In this document: positions 20,334 to 33,532 of the stretch, in pieces | Layout: each line of letters opens with the position of its first letter | Numbering within the stretch: position 1 is the first letter of the stretch | Assembly (NCBI GenBank): GCA_963573305.1 | Contig: OY754329.1 | Coordinates: 67,701,084 to 67,765,083 of the forward strand | Direction: 5' to 3' | Source of the DNA: Pyrrhosoma nymphula | Lineage: Eukaryota; Arthropoda; Insecta; Odonata; Coenagrionidae | DNA length: 64,000 bases | Notes under the pieces: model-generated | Seen by the model: only the letters and a program-made list of their open reading frames with translations | What the model was told of the DNA's origin: nothing | Database searches by the model: none | Translations under genes and position numbers: made by a program

Positions 20334-23300
20334 ACCACTTCGCTAATGAAAAGTGATGCCGGGATGAAATGGCTAGCTGGTGAAAGAGAAGAGTGGAGAG
20401 CTGCGGCAAGCCAATAATGATGAATTTTTTCTCCTTAGATCGTTGCCACCACTTTGAAGTATCCTAGAGTCTTTCAAAATGACAGTATGATTTTCGTCAG
20501 TATCTGAAAATCGTCTATCACCACCTGATTTACTCGACTATTGCGTTATTTGAATAGAAAACCTTTCTTTGTATTTATTAACAGAAAAATTAAACCTGGT
20601 TTTTCCATGCGGAATCTTACATTCAAATTTAAGCTACTACCTTTTTGTTCTTGCCTGGTAAAAATTGGATTTTTTATTGTAATTGTTTCATTGAATGAGA
20701 ATCAACATGGGGCTGGTAAACGGCAACTTTCAGTTATTGATATAAAGCTAACGAAACTCAACTTAAGGAAATTATTGCAGAGTGATCGGTCGGTGTACTG
20801 TCGCAGAAAGATGCAAAAGGAAAAACCCTGTAATTGCTCAAGAGAATGAGATGACGAAGAGCCCTAATGGTTACTAGTGTTTAGGTTACTAGTACCTATG
20901 CATTGATGCATTCAAGAAACCTAGATGATTGTGTACAATGCAATTGAAAAAACGAATTATGTACATATTTTAACCATGGATCTTTTAGGACGTTTTTACG
21001 CCCAATCCATTCAAAATAGCAAGGAGGAGGCTCACAGTTGTTGGACAACGTATATTTTTGATACTTGGTTCAGGAGAGACTTATATACTGATATCCGAAA
21101 AATTCCAGGTCCAGCCCGTCAGCAGGCGAGTCGCTTTTCTCTTTAATTTTTATGCGCATGTTTCACTTCAAATTAACAAGTACATAGACGATCTATACGA
21201 ACTAATTTGAATAAATTATGAAATTTGAACTGTCTATTTATGAGGCTCAAACTCTAACTATAGTAAAAACCTCACACATAAATAATTTCCCGTAATGAAA
21301 CTCAAATAGCTTTCACACTTCGTTATCCTCATTTCAGTATGCAAGACAACGGGACATAAATGAAATGAATTTGAGTTAATACAGTATTATTGAGCTAACA
21401 ACGAGTGCTGGGATTACGCTTTTGATAGTATAACGGAATCATTAAAACCATTGAATTACGTTCCATTGTGGCTGCTTACTTCATAACAGCACATTGAATG
21501 TACTGTCATGAAGTCAACAGCTATTATTCGGCGGATTATTCGATAGATTTTTAATTTGTTTAAAAAAAGGCACTATAGGAGGGAGTTGTTTTTACACCAT
21601 AAATTAACGTTGATTTAATTTATTCTTCAGTTTGAACAACTTTTTAAATTGACATGTGTGCAATTTTTCAATTACATGAAAACAGTTTTATTTTCTTTAA
21701 GAAGTCTGCAAGGCAAAAGTCTTAAACTATTGGCTGTTACACCTCCATTTCAATTGAACTTTTTATTACATAAACTCACCATTGTGCTCCTAATTTTCAT
21801 AGTTTCCCCCTCCGGTTTGTAGGTACTCAACATAGAGCCCCCGAAACGAAATCCTAGCTGCATGGAAATATACTCGATCTCCGCAGTAGAAGGAAAATAG
21901 TTTTTGAGCTTGTGGGATGAAGCCAAAGTCCGCAGTCAGTGGATAAAAATGCACATTCGGATGTATCGGAACGGCGCGGGCGCAGCTAAGGGGATAAGAC
22001 AGGAACCTGAATGTATTTTAGTAACCAGGCGGCGCGGTGTCCGCGATCGGCTTCCTTTAGTAATGTAGAGTCGACACCGCGTTCTGATTCTATCGATTCG
22101 GAACGGAAATCATTCACGAAACGAGGTCGAAAGGTTTAGCGGATTAATGATCGGAATAACTAACCTCGCTAAAGGGAGAGAGAGAGAAAAGAGACATACG
22201 AATGAGTACTCATCCACGATTCGATGCACTTTGAAACAAAGGACTCTTTTTATTACTGCGACCGAAATAGGAGTAAAAAAAGGGACGCGTCATTAAGTGT
22301 CTTTCAGCGGAGCCATGAGCACACATATATCTTTACGCGTTTGGTACCATGAGGAAGGGGAGTAGTTCATGGAATAGAACGGACGTAATTCTTTCGGTAA
22401 TGGATGCCGAATGTCGAGCGTTAAGAACAGTGGCGGCAACAGACTTTCCATTTCGTTCACGAAAAGGATTTAGAACAATTGAATGGAGGTTCCGCAGTCG
22501 ACGCCCGTGTGTGACCGATTTATTCTCGCGTCGCCACTGTTCTCTCTATCGAGAGAAAATGACACGTGACTGATTGGATCCGCTCACTTCTCTACTCAAC
22601 GTCCTTTAACTCTGTTCTTCGATCCACACCTCCAGCAGCTATTTTTAATTTATTTTCCTGATTCATTCAACCTTTAATAACGTGAAGCAAAGAACTTTAA
22701 TTCAACCTCGATATGCTTTGAATGCATATAATATAATCGTTTTTAAACCCATAATTTGTCACTTTGCCGATTTGTGCTCCTATTGCCTTGTATATTTGGT
22801 TACGTGTAGCTATTACAAGGCATTCGTTATATATTCCTACGATTTTCATGAAAATTGTTGCTACTGGCTCATCTCCGTCAAAAACAATTATGATCACAAA
22901 TAAAAAATATATTACTAAATAATTTAATGCAAGACCAGTTTCATCAAATAAGCGACATCATCGGGTGATGATCACCAGGAGCTGATGAGCCAGGACTTGA
23001 TGATACCGCCTCTTTGACGGAACCGTTCGTGCATTAAATTAATCAGTAAATATATGCCTTCTTTGTTTTTTTGCGACCTCTGATTTTCGCTGATTACTGA
23101 CTATATGGTATTTTTACTTCAAGTCATTACACTTAAGTATGTACACTGCACAAATAATTTACGTTAAGTAATGAGAATTTGTAAAACGGCATGCTTAAAC
23201 TTTTCGCAGTAATTTCCCTTGGATCTTCACACTTAACCATACCTACACTGGAGATGCTTCTTCAAATATGCCAGTTTTAATTTCAATCTTCAGAAATTGA

Positions 23301-24634
23301 GATTTTCTCGGAAGGATACATTGACTGTTACGATAAAATTATAGTATTTTTTAACTAGAGCATTAAAAAACATGCATAAATCGTATGTCGCACGCATTTG
23401 GCTCAGCTATCCCTCCCTATTCCATCGGGGAAATTTGTCAGGCCATTTCCTTATCAGTCACTCATTCATGCTCAGCAGTGTCATTTTTCATATACTCAGC
23501 ATGTCTCCCTGGAATATTTTCAGCATAATCCAATGCGCCGAAAGCGTATGCTGAACATCTTCCCAGCACATGTTTTCGATATTAATGCCTCTCTTCTTAT
23601 CATAAACAACATAATTGTTTCCGGAAGTATTTATCAGATGATAAGAACTCACCAGTGTTCACAGCTATGACCGAGAAAATATACAACCACGTTAAATAAT
23701 CGAAATCAGATTCATATAACCGGCTCAGCACGGCATGGTAAACCGGACAGGCTGGCCAGATCGATATCTGACTGATACGAGACAAGTCATTCCTCTTTCC
23801 GAGCCAGTCTGATATTATAGATCGTTCCGAAGAGACCATTCTGTGATGATCTTCGTTCTTCTTTTACTTGCTGATGGAAAACGAAATGTTATCAATATCA
23901 TCCACATCCTGTTCTTTTAGAATGGATGGCAAAGAAGTGTGCAATAATTTCTGCTGAAAGAAGCGAGAAAATTTAAAATAATGTATACTACTCTAAGCAA
24001 TAGTTCGATATAAGTATTTTCAGCTCTTGTTGGTAAGGCGGCTTTACAGATGGAAGTTGACCTCTATTCAAGTAGCGAGTAAAGCAAGGTCTTGCTTGAT
24101 ATTATCGCTATTTGCAGGGCATCACTATGCTTAATCCTGCCTTAATCCCCAAATAAATGAAAGACGGAGATAAGTTGTGAATATGGAAATTTCCAAATAT
24201 AATATGGAAAATCGCCTTATTTCTGCAATCAATGCGTATTTACATTGCACAGTTCGTGATGCAATATAGCAATGAGTTATTCTTAGGGAATTTATTTGTT
24301 GTTTACATTTACTATCCCCGCTTGTAGTTATGCGACCAGTATTTCACCGGAAGCGATTCGATTTTATCGAAGAATCGAAATGCTGCATGCAGGAAAAATA
24401 AAAAGCAGTCTCTTTTCCTTGCAAGTGCGAACCTAGGTCGATTACCACCGCAATCGGTCCTACTGGCGTAAAGTCCGCGCTTGCACATCAAGGTATCAAT
24501 TGTAAGCCACTTCTAAGGCTTATGCAATAGAAGTAACTTCCATTCGTAAAGCTGAATGTAAACCAGGGAATCTGGTGCCCCATTCGGTACGATCTCGGAT
24601 TTTTCGAGCCGGGACAGTTTCGAAATGTTTACGT
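20334..24634. other. No gene recognised (4.3 kb)
   Basis: Mostly AT-rich. 22000-22580 has more GC and CpG and an open frame at 22349-22573 without known motifs. 22947-22985 carries a small ATCATC/GATGAT hairpin of the kind found near ends of small interspersed repeats. No exon can be supported. Confidence 0.4.
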
Positions 24635-25207
24635 CTCAGCCTCCACCAAATTCAAATAGGGTCATAAAAAACTTGAGATTTTTCGTGACTTATGGTGCCA
24701 CAGCCACGGATGTTCCGAGGTTCGACCATGCAGAGTCCTTCCTGAATAAGACTCCTGAGTAGGCTCGTTTCAGAACTTTTAGATCAAACTGAGAAAAGAA
24801 TGATCTGAGATCGATTGGTAAACGCAGTGATGTATTCAACTCTTCCTTGTTTACCTTCCAACAGTATCCCCAGTTCTATGCACTAAATTTACTTCAGTTA
24901 TTACCTTTCCTTCTTGAATTTACTAGGTAGCTATAGTTTTGTGAACTTGTAAACAAAATTCTGTCGCCACAGCCTCGATAAAAACCATTTAGGGCCATTC
25001 AGAAGTCGAGATTTTTCGGGACTTGCGGCGTCACAGCCACGGATTTCCCGAGGTTCGACCGTGCAGAGTCCTTTCTGAATAAGGCTCCTGAGTAGGATCG
25101 TTTCAAAAGCTTCAGATTGGACTGAGCAAAGATCGATCTGAGATCGATTGGTAAACGGCATAATACATTCAATTCTTCCTTGTAGATCTTCCATCAGCAT
25201 CCCATCG
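24635..25207. repeat. Direct tandem duplication, two diverged copies, 333-bp period
   Basis: 24640-24870 and 24973-25203 match in order: GAGATTTTTCG, CACAGCCACGGAT, CGAGGTTCGACC, GCAGAGTCCTT, GAATAAG.CTCCTGAGTAGG, GAT..ATCTGAGATCGATTGG and TATCCC/CATCCC. The anchor GAGATTTTTCG starts at 24675 and 25008. No protein motif was recognised in any frame, including the minus-strand open frame at 24931-25221. The two copies differ by scattered substitutions. Confidence 0.8.
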
Positions 25208-26517
25208 CCCGATACTTCCACACCCTAATTTCTTCCTGGTTTTTCTTTTCCCCCTTTTGTTCATTGAGACATGATTTGGAGGAATTGTGAGTCAAATATG
25301 GATTGGGGTAGGGGAGGAGTTGTATTTATTTTGAGAACCACTCCTTCCCTCCGCTGTCTCCTTTCACAGTTCGTCTTCCTGCATCTTAACTTCCTCCATC
25401 CTTCTCCGAATTCACGGCACTAAGGCCTTCTATCAGTTTTAATTTTCTTCAACTTCAGTCTTTTTCAGTCCACCCTTTCGGAACGCACCATTCACATTTC
25501 AAACATATTTCCTTCGCACGACCGTTCCAGACGGGCTCCTGTCACTGCTACTCTCCGGCACAAAATAAACATTCATTCGCTAATGAAATTTCCGTTCGAA
25601 TATCATCAATATAGTTCTTCTCGCTAAAGTTCCTGGCGCAGAACTGCGCAAAGAGGAGGGGAGGTAGACGTGGAGGGGTAAAGGAAAGGATGGAGGGGAA
25701 GAGAACAGGCAACGAGAGAGAGAGAGAGAGATAGAGAGAGAGTGAGGCAGGGGAACCAAACCACTACATATAGCCACGACCTTGAGCAATTAACAAATTT
25801 TTAGGCTTGCATCGCCTGTCTGCTGCATGTTTTCCAAATGGGGGAGCCGACGGGCCGCGCGAGAGAAAATTGTAAATGTTTAAATATTTATAAAAAACGC
25901 ATTTATGAATTGCTACTAAATTTTATTCTTGGAATAGTTAGCTGGGTTTGTTTAGATTACGGAAAAATGTTTCGGCCGATTCTGAGATGGAGTATTTGAG
26001 AAAAGTTTACTAACAATTTTTTAAACATTAGTAATAAACAACAATAGGGTATGGAAGAAAATAATTTTTTCTTGATTTTTTTTGCATTCATCAAAGATTT
26101 AGCTTTAATAAGAGCTATTAATCGTTGCTGTATGACAATTACAAGCGGAGATGTAAGTGGTAATATGATTTAAGGCTCGGATTTTTGATAAAAATGCGAA
26201 AAAATTAAAATATGCATAATTCGCTCAAAATATTTTTTTTAACAAAACGGTTTGAGGTTATTCAGTTTGAGTTGATATTGTATCCATACACCAATTTTTA
26301 TCAAAATCTGAGACCCTAAGGGACAAACGTTTGTTGAATTGAGGTGGAATGACCCATATTTGAATTGTCAAAAACGACAATATAAGATTGGTTGACTGCA
26401 GCCCTCCATCCATCCCTATCTAATGCTAGCTTCCTTACTCCCTGGTGGTTGATCTTCTGTAATTTCCTCTATATTTTGTCTGTTTTACAGTTTTCCTCTT
26501 GGGACAATACCCAAGAG
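25208..26517. other. No gene seen
   Basis: 25710-25742 is a GA-rich microsatellite. 25850-26380 is AT-rich and ends in a sequence (GAGGTGGAATGACCC) that may be the end of a decayed small element, but no partner terminus was found. Confidence 0.4.
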
Positions 26518-26840
26518 GTGTGCTGGGTGGCGAGGACGACGAACGAAGAGGAATTGGATATGGTGGGAGAGGAAAGGAAGTTGATGGCGGAGGTTGGTTC
26601 ATATGGGAGGAGATGTTGAAGAAGATGATTGAGGTGAGAACTCAGGGGAAGCGCGGAAGAGGAAGGAAGAGGATAATACTTTTGGGCGACTTAAGTAGAG
26701 GCAGATGTAATGAGGAATTCAAGAGAGACGTGATGGCCAGCCATTCATGTGAGGGAAATTGAGAAGGCGCCCCCATAAATCGGGATGGCATGATGAGGAC
26801 TGTCCGAAAACCTACCAATCACCTGATAGAATACCCAAAT
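26518..26840 (+). pseudogene. LINE family 1, 3'-terminal fragment with part of its 3' UTR
   Basis: The translation gives WVARTTNEEELDMVGEERK (the 57 kb copy has WMARKTNEEVLDMVGEERK), a frame break, then KRGRGRKRI and a final stretch ending before a stop at about 26759. The sequence past the stop (CTACCAATCACCTGATAGAA, about 26813) matches the reverse complement of 57168-57188 downstream of the stop in the 57 kb copy. The homology therefore includes the 3' UTR and ends near 26840. It is severely 5'-truncated, as is usual for non-LTR insertions. Confidence 0.78.
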
Positions 26841-29499
26841 GTATAAACATAGCTTTTATCCAGGATTTTGCGGTTCACAAAGAAGCTATTTGGGGTTACC
26901 CTGTATTCTTTTTTTCTAACTTTGATCTTAGAAGTGTGATTTAGAAGTTACCGAAAAACTATTTGACATTAAGTTTTTACAAATGAAATGAAATCTTTAA
27001 TGAAAGCTTTATTGTTGTTACCAGATTTTCTGAATGTTTTACCGCACTGCGAGTCGGTGACTTTTGGCACAAACGAAAGGAAGTTTTTTCATGCCGTTTA
27101 TTTAAGGGTTTTTCGCCGAATAAAATGTTTATTATGCTCATCACGTTTCACTCGGCTGTTACCAAGATTCCTCGGAGCGAAGCAACAGTAATGGGAAAGG
27201 AAAGGCTTTTCTCTGCTGCGTCCGAACAAATGACCCTTCTCGCCGAAGCTGATGGAGTAAACAGGACGGCGTAAACATTCGAAGCGATAAAGACTTTCTA
27301 GGAAATGCTGCAAATTGAACGGCCCACGCTATCAAACGAAAACGTGTGTCCAGTCCATTCGCTAATGCGTTCCCGGAATTTTCGGGTGTATGCAGTAATC
27401 AGAATATTGACGGAACATTAAGGGTGCTAACGATGTTTCTCGCAAACGCACGTTTTGTTGCAGTGACTGCGTTAATTTCAAAAGAGGTTGTCCATTGTGA
27501 ATTGTAATGAACATACGCGCGTGCTTTGACGATAACGACAGAGGTATTTTCGAAGTCATTGTTTAGCATTTTCTCCCAATTGGTTCTGAAAGGTACCGAT
27601 ATACCTATTATGTATTATACTCGTATTGCCGTGCGGGAAGCGAATATCGCCCTTAGTTACAGCCTTCCGGACAAGCTTATGTCTGCTGATATAACGCATT
27701 AGCGTGTGTACCTACAAAACGTAGCTACCCCTGAAGGATTTAAGTTAGGTAAGCCATAAATACGGTCCTATTTTAAATGGCAGGCCTACAGGTTACTATT
27801 TTTCTACAACAACGTGATATAACGGTGGGGCATTTGTCAATTCATGAATTTTTGAACTCATTAAGTACACGTCCAACGTTTGATTAGGGACTGGCGATAT
27901 TAATTTAGATCCAAGGTAGGCAATAAGTTGTCCTGGCGGTGTGTAAATGTTTCCATACATAACATAATTTTCAGTGGACAATCACAAATGATGAGAAGTC
28001 TCATTATTTGGAAAAATAAAAACAGGCTATTTGATGCGTTTAGAATATAATGATAGCATGCCGGTATTTTCGGCCATAGCAGGGATAAAATGTACATCAA
28101 GTCCAACTTAAGATGAGAAAGCTGGTTGCAACACCTGCGTAAAATTAGCTTTCGACAACATGGAATAATGTGAAAAAACTGCCGAACTTTAGCATCCCGC
28201 GATAGAACTTCAATGAGGCTTCCATTAAAGCAATATCATGAGGCCAATTGCATTACCCACTGCATCCTATCCATTCCGTTCCAGTCGGGAATTATACCTT
28301 ATCGATCTTTTCCTCTGACCACCACTGACACTGATCAGTACCACTGACACTCAACACCTAATACATTCCTTTTTTCTCCTCTTTTTCAAATTGGTCTATC
28401 GCTCTAAAACTAATAGCTGAGTTGTTCATATGGTGGTTTATGACTCACATTTAATTAACTCATTTAACTACCTATCAGTGCGAAAGGAAAACTAACAAAA
28501 CTACTGCGAGGTTAGTGGCACATTCTGTCCGATAGAGGAAATCGATGAAGAAAACTGGCATGAGGAGTTTTTCTTCGGTAGATTTCATATCCCTTCTTAG
28601 GTGCTTGCTAGGGAGCACAGAAAACGGACCAGAAGTGTACATGGGGGAAAAAATTATTAAAATGACTGTTCAATAAACTCATTTATGTATGATGGAATCA
28701 TCAATGAAGGAGTCCTAAGAATATTTGGAGAAAAAAGATGCTGTATAAAAACTCCGAAAAGAAGATGAAAGTCACCTATAGGACGCATTTAATGAAAGAG
28801 CAGCTTTTGTTTAACAGCAATGGAATGAGAAATGACTGAGAAGAATTACCGAAGATGATAAAGGATGGAATCCATCGGGCGAGTCATTAAGGACTTCAAA
28901 GTAATTTTAAGAACTCTGTTTCAGGCATGCTTATCCTTCATACAGTGAAAATAAATAGATGCTTGCACCCTGAGAACTTGATATAAAAGAAGATGAGACG
29001 CATACGCTGAATTTTATAACTCACAATAGGCACCTAAAACCTTGTCCTTCCCTCAATCTGAATAGATGCTTATAAGTTCAACTACTCCACGCCGGAAAAT
29101 CTTACGAACTGGCATCTTAATTCCGAAGGGATCAAAGGATGTTTGAATTGAAGCATGTACATAGAAAATACAGATAGAATAAGAGAAATACTATAGCTTG
29201 ACGTTAGCAAAGTAAGCATTTTAGTCAAGAGAAAATTCCTATTTGTATTCGAATCGCAATATTTCTCTGCGCGGTAGGATTATAATTTCCTTTGAGGCTC
29301 ATCGTAGTCAAAGTATTATGCTCATTTATATCCAATGCTTACAGTCCGAACTACGGTAACGTATTTATATAACTATACTATATAACAGTTGTTACTGTTT
29401 GATACCATCCATACAAGGTACTAAAAGTAATTTCAGGCGCACTCAAGTACGTATACTTGTTGCTAACGGTAAAATTACCCGCATATGGATCTTTCTAAA
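26841..29499. other. No gene seen (2.7 kb)
   Basis: AT-rich; all open frames are short and without motifs. A short CCACTGACAC direct repeat lies at about 28320-28350. Confidence 0.4.
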
Positions 29500-29730
29500 G
29501 AGCGTGGTGGCCTGGTGGGTAGAACGCTTGGCTTCTGATCGAAGGGTCACGGGTCAAATCCGGGAGAAGCCTTTGGACGCCCCCGAAATATAAAAAATCC
29601 TCGGAGTGCGGGGTGACCCAGGGAAAGAAACTAGTCCCATACCTGTAGCCACCATGTGGCATAGTCCGGGGTGAGCTCTACCCTCAACTATCCAAACCAA
29701 CCTTCGGGTTGAATCACTGAGTGAGACTAA
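29500..29730 (+). mobile_element. tRNA-derived SINE, family C
   Basis: TGGCCTGGTGGGTAGA (A box; 29508-29523) and GGGTCAAATCCGGG (B box; about 29551-29564) lie at tRNA spacing. They are followed by a non-tRNA body (GCGGGGTGACCCAGGGAAAG, GGGGTGAGCTCTACCCTC) ending near GAATCACTGAGTGAGACTAAG. The lack of an acceptor stem argues against a tRNA gene. Confidence 0.6.
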
Positions 29731-30277
29731 GATTCTTTTTCAGATTTTTCCGAGACGTTGGTAAATCCATATTACAACGAGTATGTTTCTAAAATTTAAA
29801 CGAGAGTTTTATGCAACAATATTACAGCGAGCTTTATTCCAGGAAACGATTCAACGAACTAGACATAAAAAGTTTATTTAAGTACATTTTTTTATGAAAT
29901 TAGCTCTTTTATATCTGCTACTCACCGTATAATTTTTCGAAAAATATTCTACAAAATTAGCTGGTAAACTTCTAATATCACCTCACTTTCTTCCAGCAGA
30001 TATATTGAGAATCGAATGCTAAAGGAGAAATTGTTGGACATCAGTGCAGGAGAAAGGAACTCAGGGAAAGATAAAGGAAAAATAATAAGGGGATTACGCC
30101 TGCAATCGGAATCGGAAGTGATAGTAAATATTATATAAATGCTTCGAGTAGCCCCGTAATTCTCTCAACATAACTGTACTCTCAAATATCGAGTGTCATC
30201 ACCGAGAATCACCGGGGGAGTAGGGGGATCAGGTAAAAGGGAATTGTCTGGAATGGAAATTAATAACAGGAGGAAAT
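29731..30277. other. No gene seen
   Basis: AT-rich sequence, no structure noticed. Confidence 0.4.
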
Positions 30278-30528
30278 ACGAATGCATATGCAATGAACAG
30301 TTTCAGGCGAGATGAGGAGAACTACATTATCAATAATGAAAGTAATCGATATAGTACTGTCCACTTTTATTAAAAATTACACCACGTGTTACGGCTCTTT
30401 TGTACTGAGCCATCCTCATCTGATTGTACATGAGGATGGCTTAGTACAAAAGAGCCGAAACACGTTGTCAATTTAGATAAAAGTGGACAGTACTACATCG
30501 ATTACTTTCATTATTAACGAATGCATAT
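30278..30528. mobile_element. Large foldback insertion flanked by 12-bp direct repeats
   Basis: ACGAATGCATAT occurs at 30278-30289 and 30517-30528. After 42 bp of unique sequence comes a foldback: 30332-30419 pairs with 30430-30515 over about 87 bp with a 10-base loop and only scattered mismatches. It encodes nothing. The right arm contains GAGCCGAAACACGT, a word type seen near ends of various small interspersed elements. If transcribed it would form a long hairpin RNA. Confidence 0.75.
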
Positions 30529-31289
30529 ATTGTGTAGGTAGCAGTAAAGTCCAACACTGACAATGTTTGATTTATCACGGTCATTCCTCTTCTCATGCTT
30601 GGGCGACCTCTTACGATCTTATGGAAAAAAGAAGAAACAGAGCGCAAGACAGCAGCCGCGTCCTAGCACTTACATCACAAACTGTTAATATCACATCAAA
30701 GTGTTCGGAATATAACACATTTTCATAAAGCATGGTTTTAAATACACATTGTGTAAGTAAACAAGTAAATGGAGTATTTTGATTCACGATATTTTATGTA
30801 ACTGGGTATATTTTTGTAGGAACTTTCAAATAAACGTCAACTTGTCTTGGACGATAGTTGAAAAGTATTTTGATTATTTTTTAATTATTTTAACTGGTGT
30901 TAAATGATATTTGAAATTATGCAGGGTCCTTGAAGAGTTTAATAAATGATTATTTTTAAAAATTCATATAGCACAATATATTTGATTTTGTCACTGCTTT
31001 ATAGCCAGTTCCGCATAAAATGTCACCGTGAACAACAGTCATAAGAGCGGTGCGGAGCGGATTTACGAGGAAAAGAGGTGATGAAAGAAACCGATACAAG
31101 AGGCCTCGGCCATTGGTGAGAGATATGGTGGATCCAGAAACCTCCCTATTTCGCACATCTGGCCCCAACTAAGCATCCGGTGGACGACGCGACGCCTTTA
31201 AGTTTGATGGCGTCCCACTGAGGGCACCACTTCCAAGCGCGAATGCCGACGGAAAAGCTTTCATTCCGGTGAGATTATTAAACGATTGG
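30529..31289. other. No gene seen
   Basis: AT-rich to 31000, then moderate GC; no coding motif. Confidence 0.4.
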
Positions 31290-32745
31290 AATGGCGACTT
31301 TACTCATGGAAGTTACTTCTATGACAGTCACCCTAATCGTCACTTGCAAGTCGTGCAAAGTAATGTGTAAGCATGTTCTTATATGGTTGAAGGGGCCGAT
31401 AGTGGCAGTAATCGACCGCGGTTCGCAATTACACGGAAAATAGACTGGATTCAGAAAGTTCTGGTGCTTTCTCGGCGAATGATAAATGTGAGGTTTCCTC
31501 CGGATTCCCACAGGGATAGGTGGGAATTCCGAGAAAAACTCACATTAGACTGACTTCTATGTTTCTTGCAAGCAGCTATTTGATTCTGCGATTATATTGC
31601 ATATCATCCGGCGGATTTCTGATCTCATGACTACGAGCAGGGTACGTAAATAACAAATAAAGTTGTCAGAAATGGATTTATTGCTACATGTATGTAAACA
31701 TTTATTTGTATCTTAAATGTTCATAATGTTGAAGAGAACACAAATCATTACTCACTCTAGCATTGAGCTAATTGAATTATACCGATGATCACATTTGATG
31801 CGCTTTTAAGATGCACACGTGCGTATGTTTCACCTAATTTGTCCAAATTTACAAAATTCACGAATGTCTGCGGAGATCTAAGCTCCACTTGTTTCCCGAA
31901 ATTAGGCGCTTATCGAAATAGCCATATTCATTGTTCACCACCGTCATTCATTTCTTTGGGATAAAAACGGGAGAATTACGTAAGGAGAACGATGCCCCGC
32001 AAATAGTAATACACATCGAGACACGGTTACACTGGCCCCTTCAATAGAAATCGTCTTCCACGTGCAAAGTCGCCTGAAAGATACAAAGGCCCTGGGAAGC
32101 GATGTACTCGAGCGAGCCTCTATTTGGTATGCACAGCACGATGCGATCCCGCGACATATATGAAGGCCTTGGTTCACCGGGTTAGCGTTCGGGTTGACGA
32201 TTAAATGGTGATGATGGCACACTGCGAGAATAGCAGCTAGCGAATAGGCATGCAATATCACGAGAGCCTGAGATATTCTCCATCCCAAACGGTCAACGAC
32301 GTCTGTCGCGGTCAAGTACCTGCATCCGAGTGATGTCCAATAGACCATTCGCACGGTTCTACAAATACAACTCACGCGAGCGGAAGAAGCCGAACACGGA
32401 TTGGTTACGAACCGGCGGCCTCTCAACCCGACTGGTAGGGTTTTTTATTCCTGCCTCGAGCATTGATTCTTTGGTATGTTCTAGGATCAATGTGGATTTA
32501 CTCGTGAAAGTGACTTCAATAGTAGTAGCCTTAGAAGTCGGCAGAGAAGTGGTTCTTCGATATGTTAGCACGGAGCTCTTAACGGAAAGTGAAATATTAA
32601 GGGATGATAGCGGTGGCAATCGACCGTGGTTCGACCTTACATGGAAACTAGTCTGCTTTCCCTGTTTGCCTGAAAGTAGGATTTCAATTCTGCGATGAAA
32701 TCGCATAGCATCCGGTGAAATCCTGATCACGTGACTGGGAGTGGA
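31290..32745. repeat. Two diverged direct copies, about 1.1-1.2 kb apart
   Basis: 31297-31645 and 32490-32745 share several blocks in order: TTTACTC.TG.AAGT.ACTTC, GGCA.TCGACCG.GGTTCG, A.GGAAA.TAG.CTG, and ATTCTGCGAT.A.AT.GCATA.CATCCGG. The spacing differs between blocks, so indels are present. Open frames at 31944-32763 on both strands cover parts of it, but no domain is recognisable. It could be an old segmental duplication or two copies of an interspersed repeat. Confidence 0.45.
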
Positions 32746-33391
32746 GATAAAATATGAAAACAAGAAATTGATTTGCCAGAAGAGGAATCATTGCTATAAA
32801 TGAAAGTATTTAATTTTACTGGAAATGTTTTAAAAGGTAGAGAGCTAGAGTTTACTCAAACATAAGACTAATGACTGTTCTAGCATTAAAAAAAATTAAA
32901 TATAACAATTCTCATCCTTGATATCCTTTATATATGCACGTATATATTTATTCAATTTTATGAAATAAACCAGTGGAAATCAAATGGTTTGATATACATA
33001 CGCACTGATTGCAGAAATTAGGTGAATTTAGGATTTCCATTTTCATCGTATACCCTCTTTATTAATTTGCAATAAAAAAACTGGAAGTGATGTGTGAAAC
33101 TAAAAATGCCTAGCAATTAACGTTGCACATAAAGACAGTACTGCACGCGTTCCTTCTAAATACTTCAACTATATCAGTAAAGCCTCCTTCCACGTCTTTG
33201 TTTAGACGGTTCAATATTATCTCCGCAGTTGCATTCTACTAAAAGTCCAAGTATATACTTACTACTACTATGGAACATAGCTCATATTTCAGCAAATTAA
33301 AACCATTAAAAATGTAGTCCTGTTTTAGCTCAATCCATTTTAGTAGTTTTAGTTTAAAATTTCATTCTTGCGAATTATTTTAATTATTTAG
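32746..33391. other. No gene seen
   Basis: AT-rich; ends in TTAATTATTTAG, a plausible splice acceptor for the candidate below. Confidence 0.4.
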
Positions 33392-33415
33392 GTGGTTCTG
33401 TAAAAAAAGTCAACC

Positions 33416-33532
33416 ATGGCCAGAAAACCACTTCACGGACCAATCAACTGGAAAAATTTCAGGAAGCCGCCAGGCCGAAGAGCCTTAAAGGAGAAGGGTT
33501 TTAATCTGGGAAGAGTGAATAAACAAAAGTGA
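33416..33532 (+). CDS. Candidate 38-residue small ORF or part of a terminal exon
   Basis: ATG at 33416 sits in a good Kozak-like context (CAACCATGG). It opens a 38-codon frame rich in basic residues (starts MARKPLHGPINW, ends NKQK) that closes with TGA at 33530-33532. It lies 24 bp after a possible splice acceptor (TTATTTAG ending at 33391), and the ATG frame has a stop between the two. The +1 frame, read from the acceptor, is also open to a TAA at 33486. This could be a terminal exon in either frame, a small peptide gene, or chance. No homology is recognised. Confidence 0.2.
   Translation: MARKPLHGPINWKNFRKPPGRRALKEKGFNLGRVNKQK

Noticed and set aside
32330..32763. Overlapping frames of 122-160 residues on both strands
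   Set aside because: Frames on opposite strands cover the same DNA; no domain was recognised, and part of it belongs to a diverged duplication.
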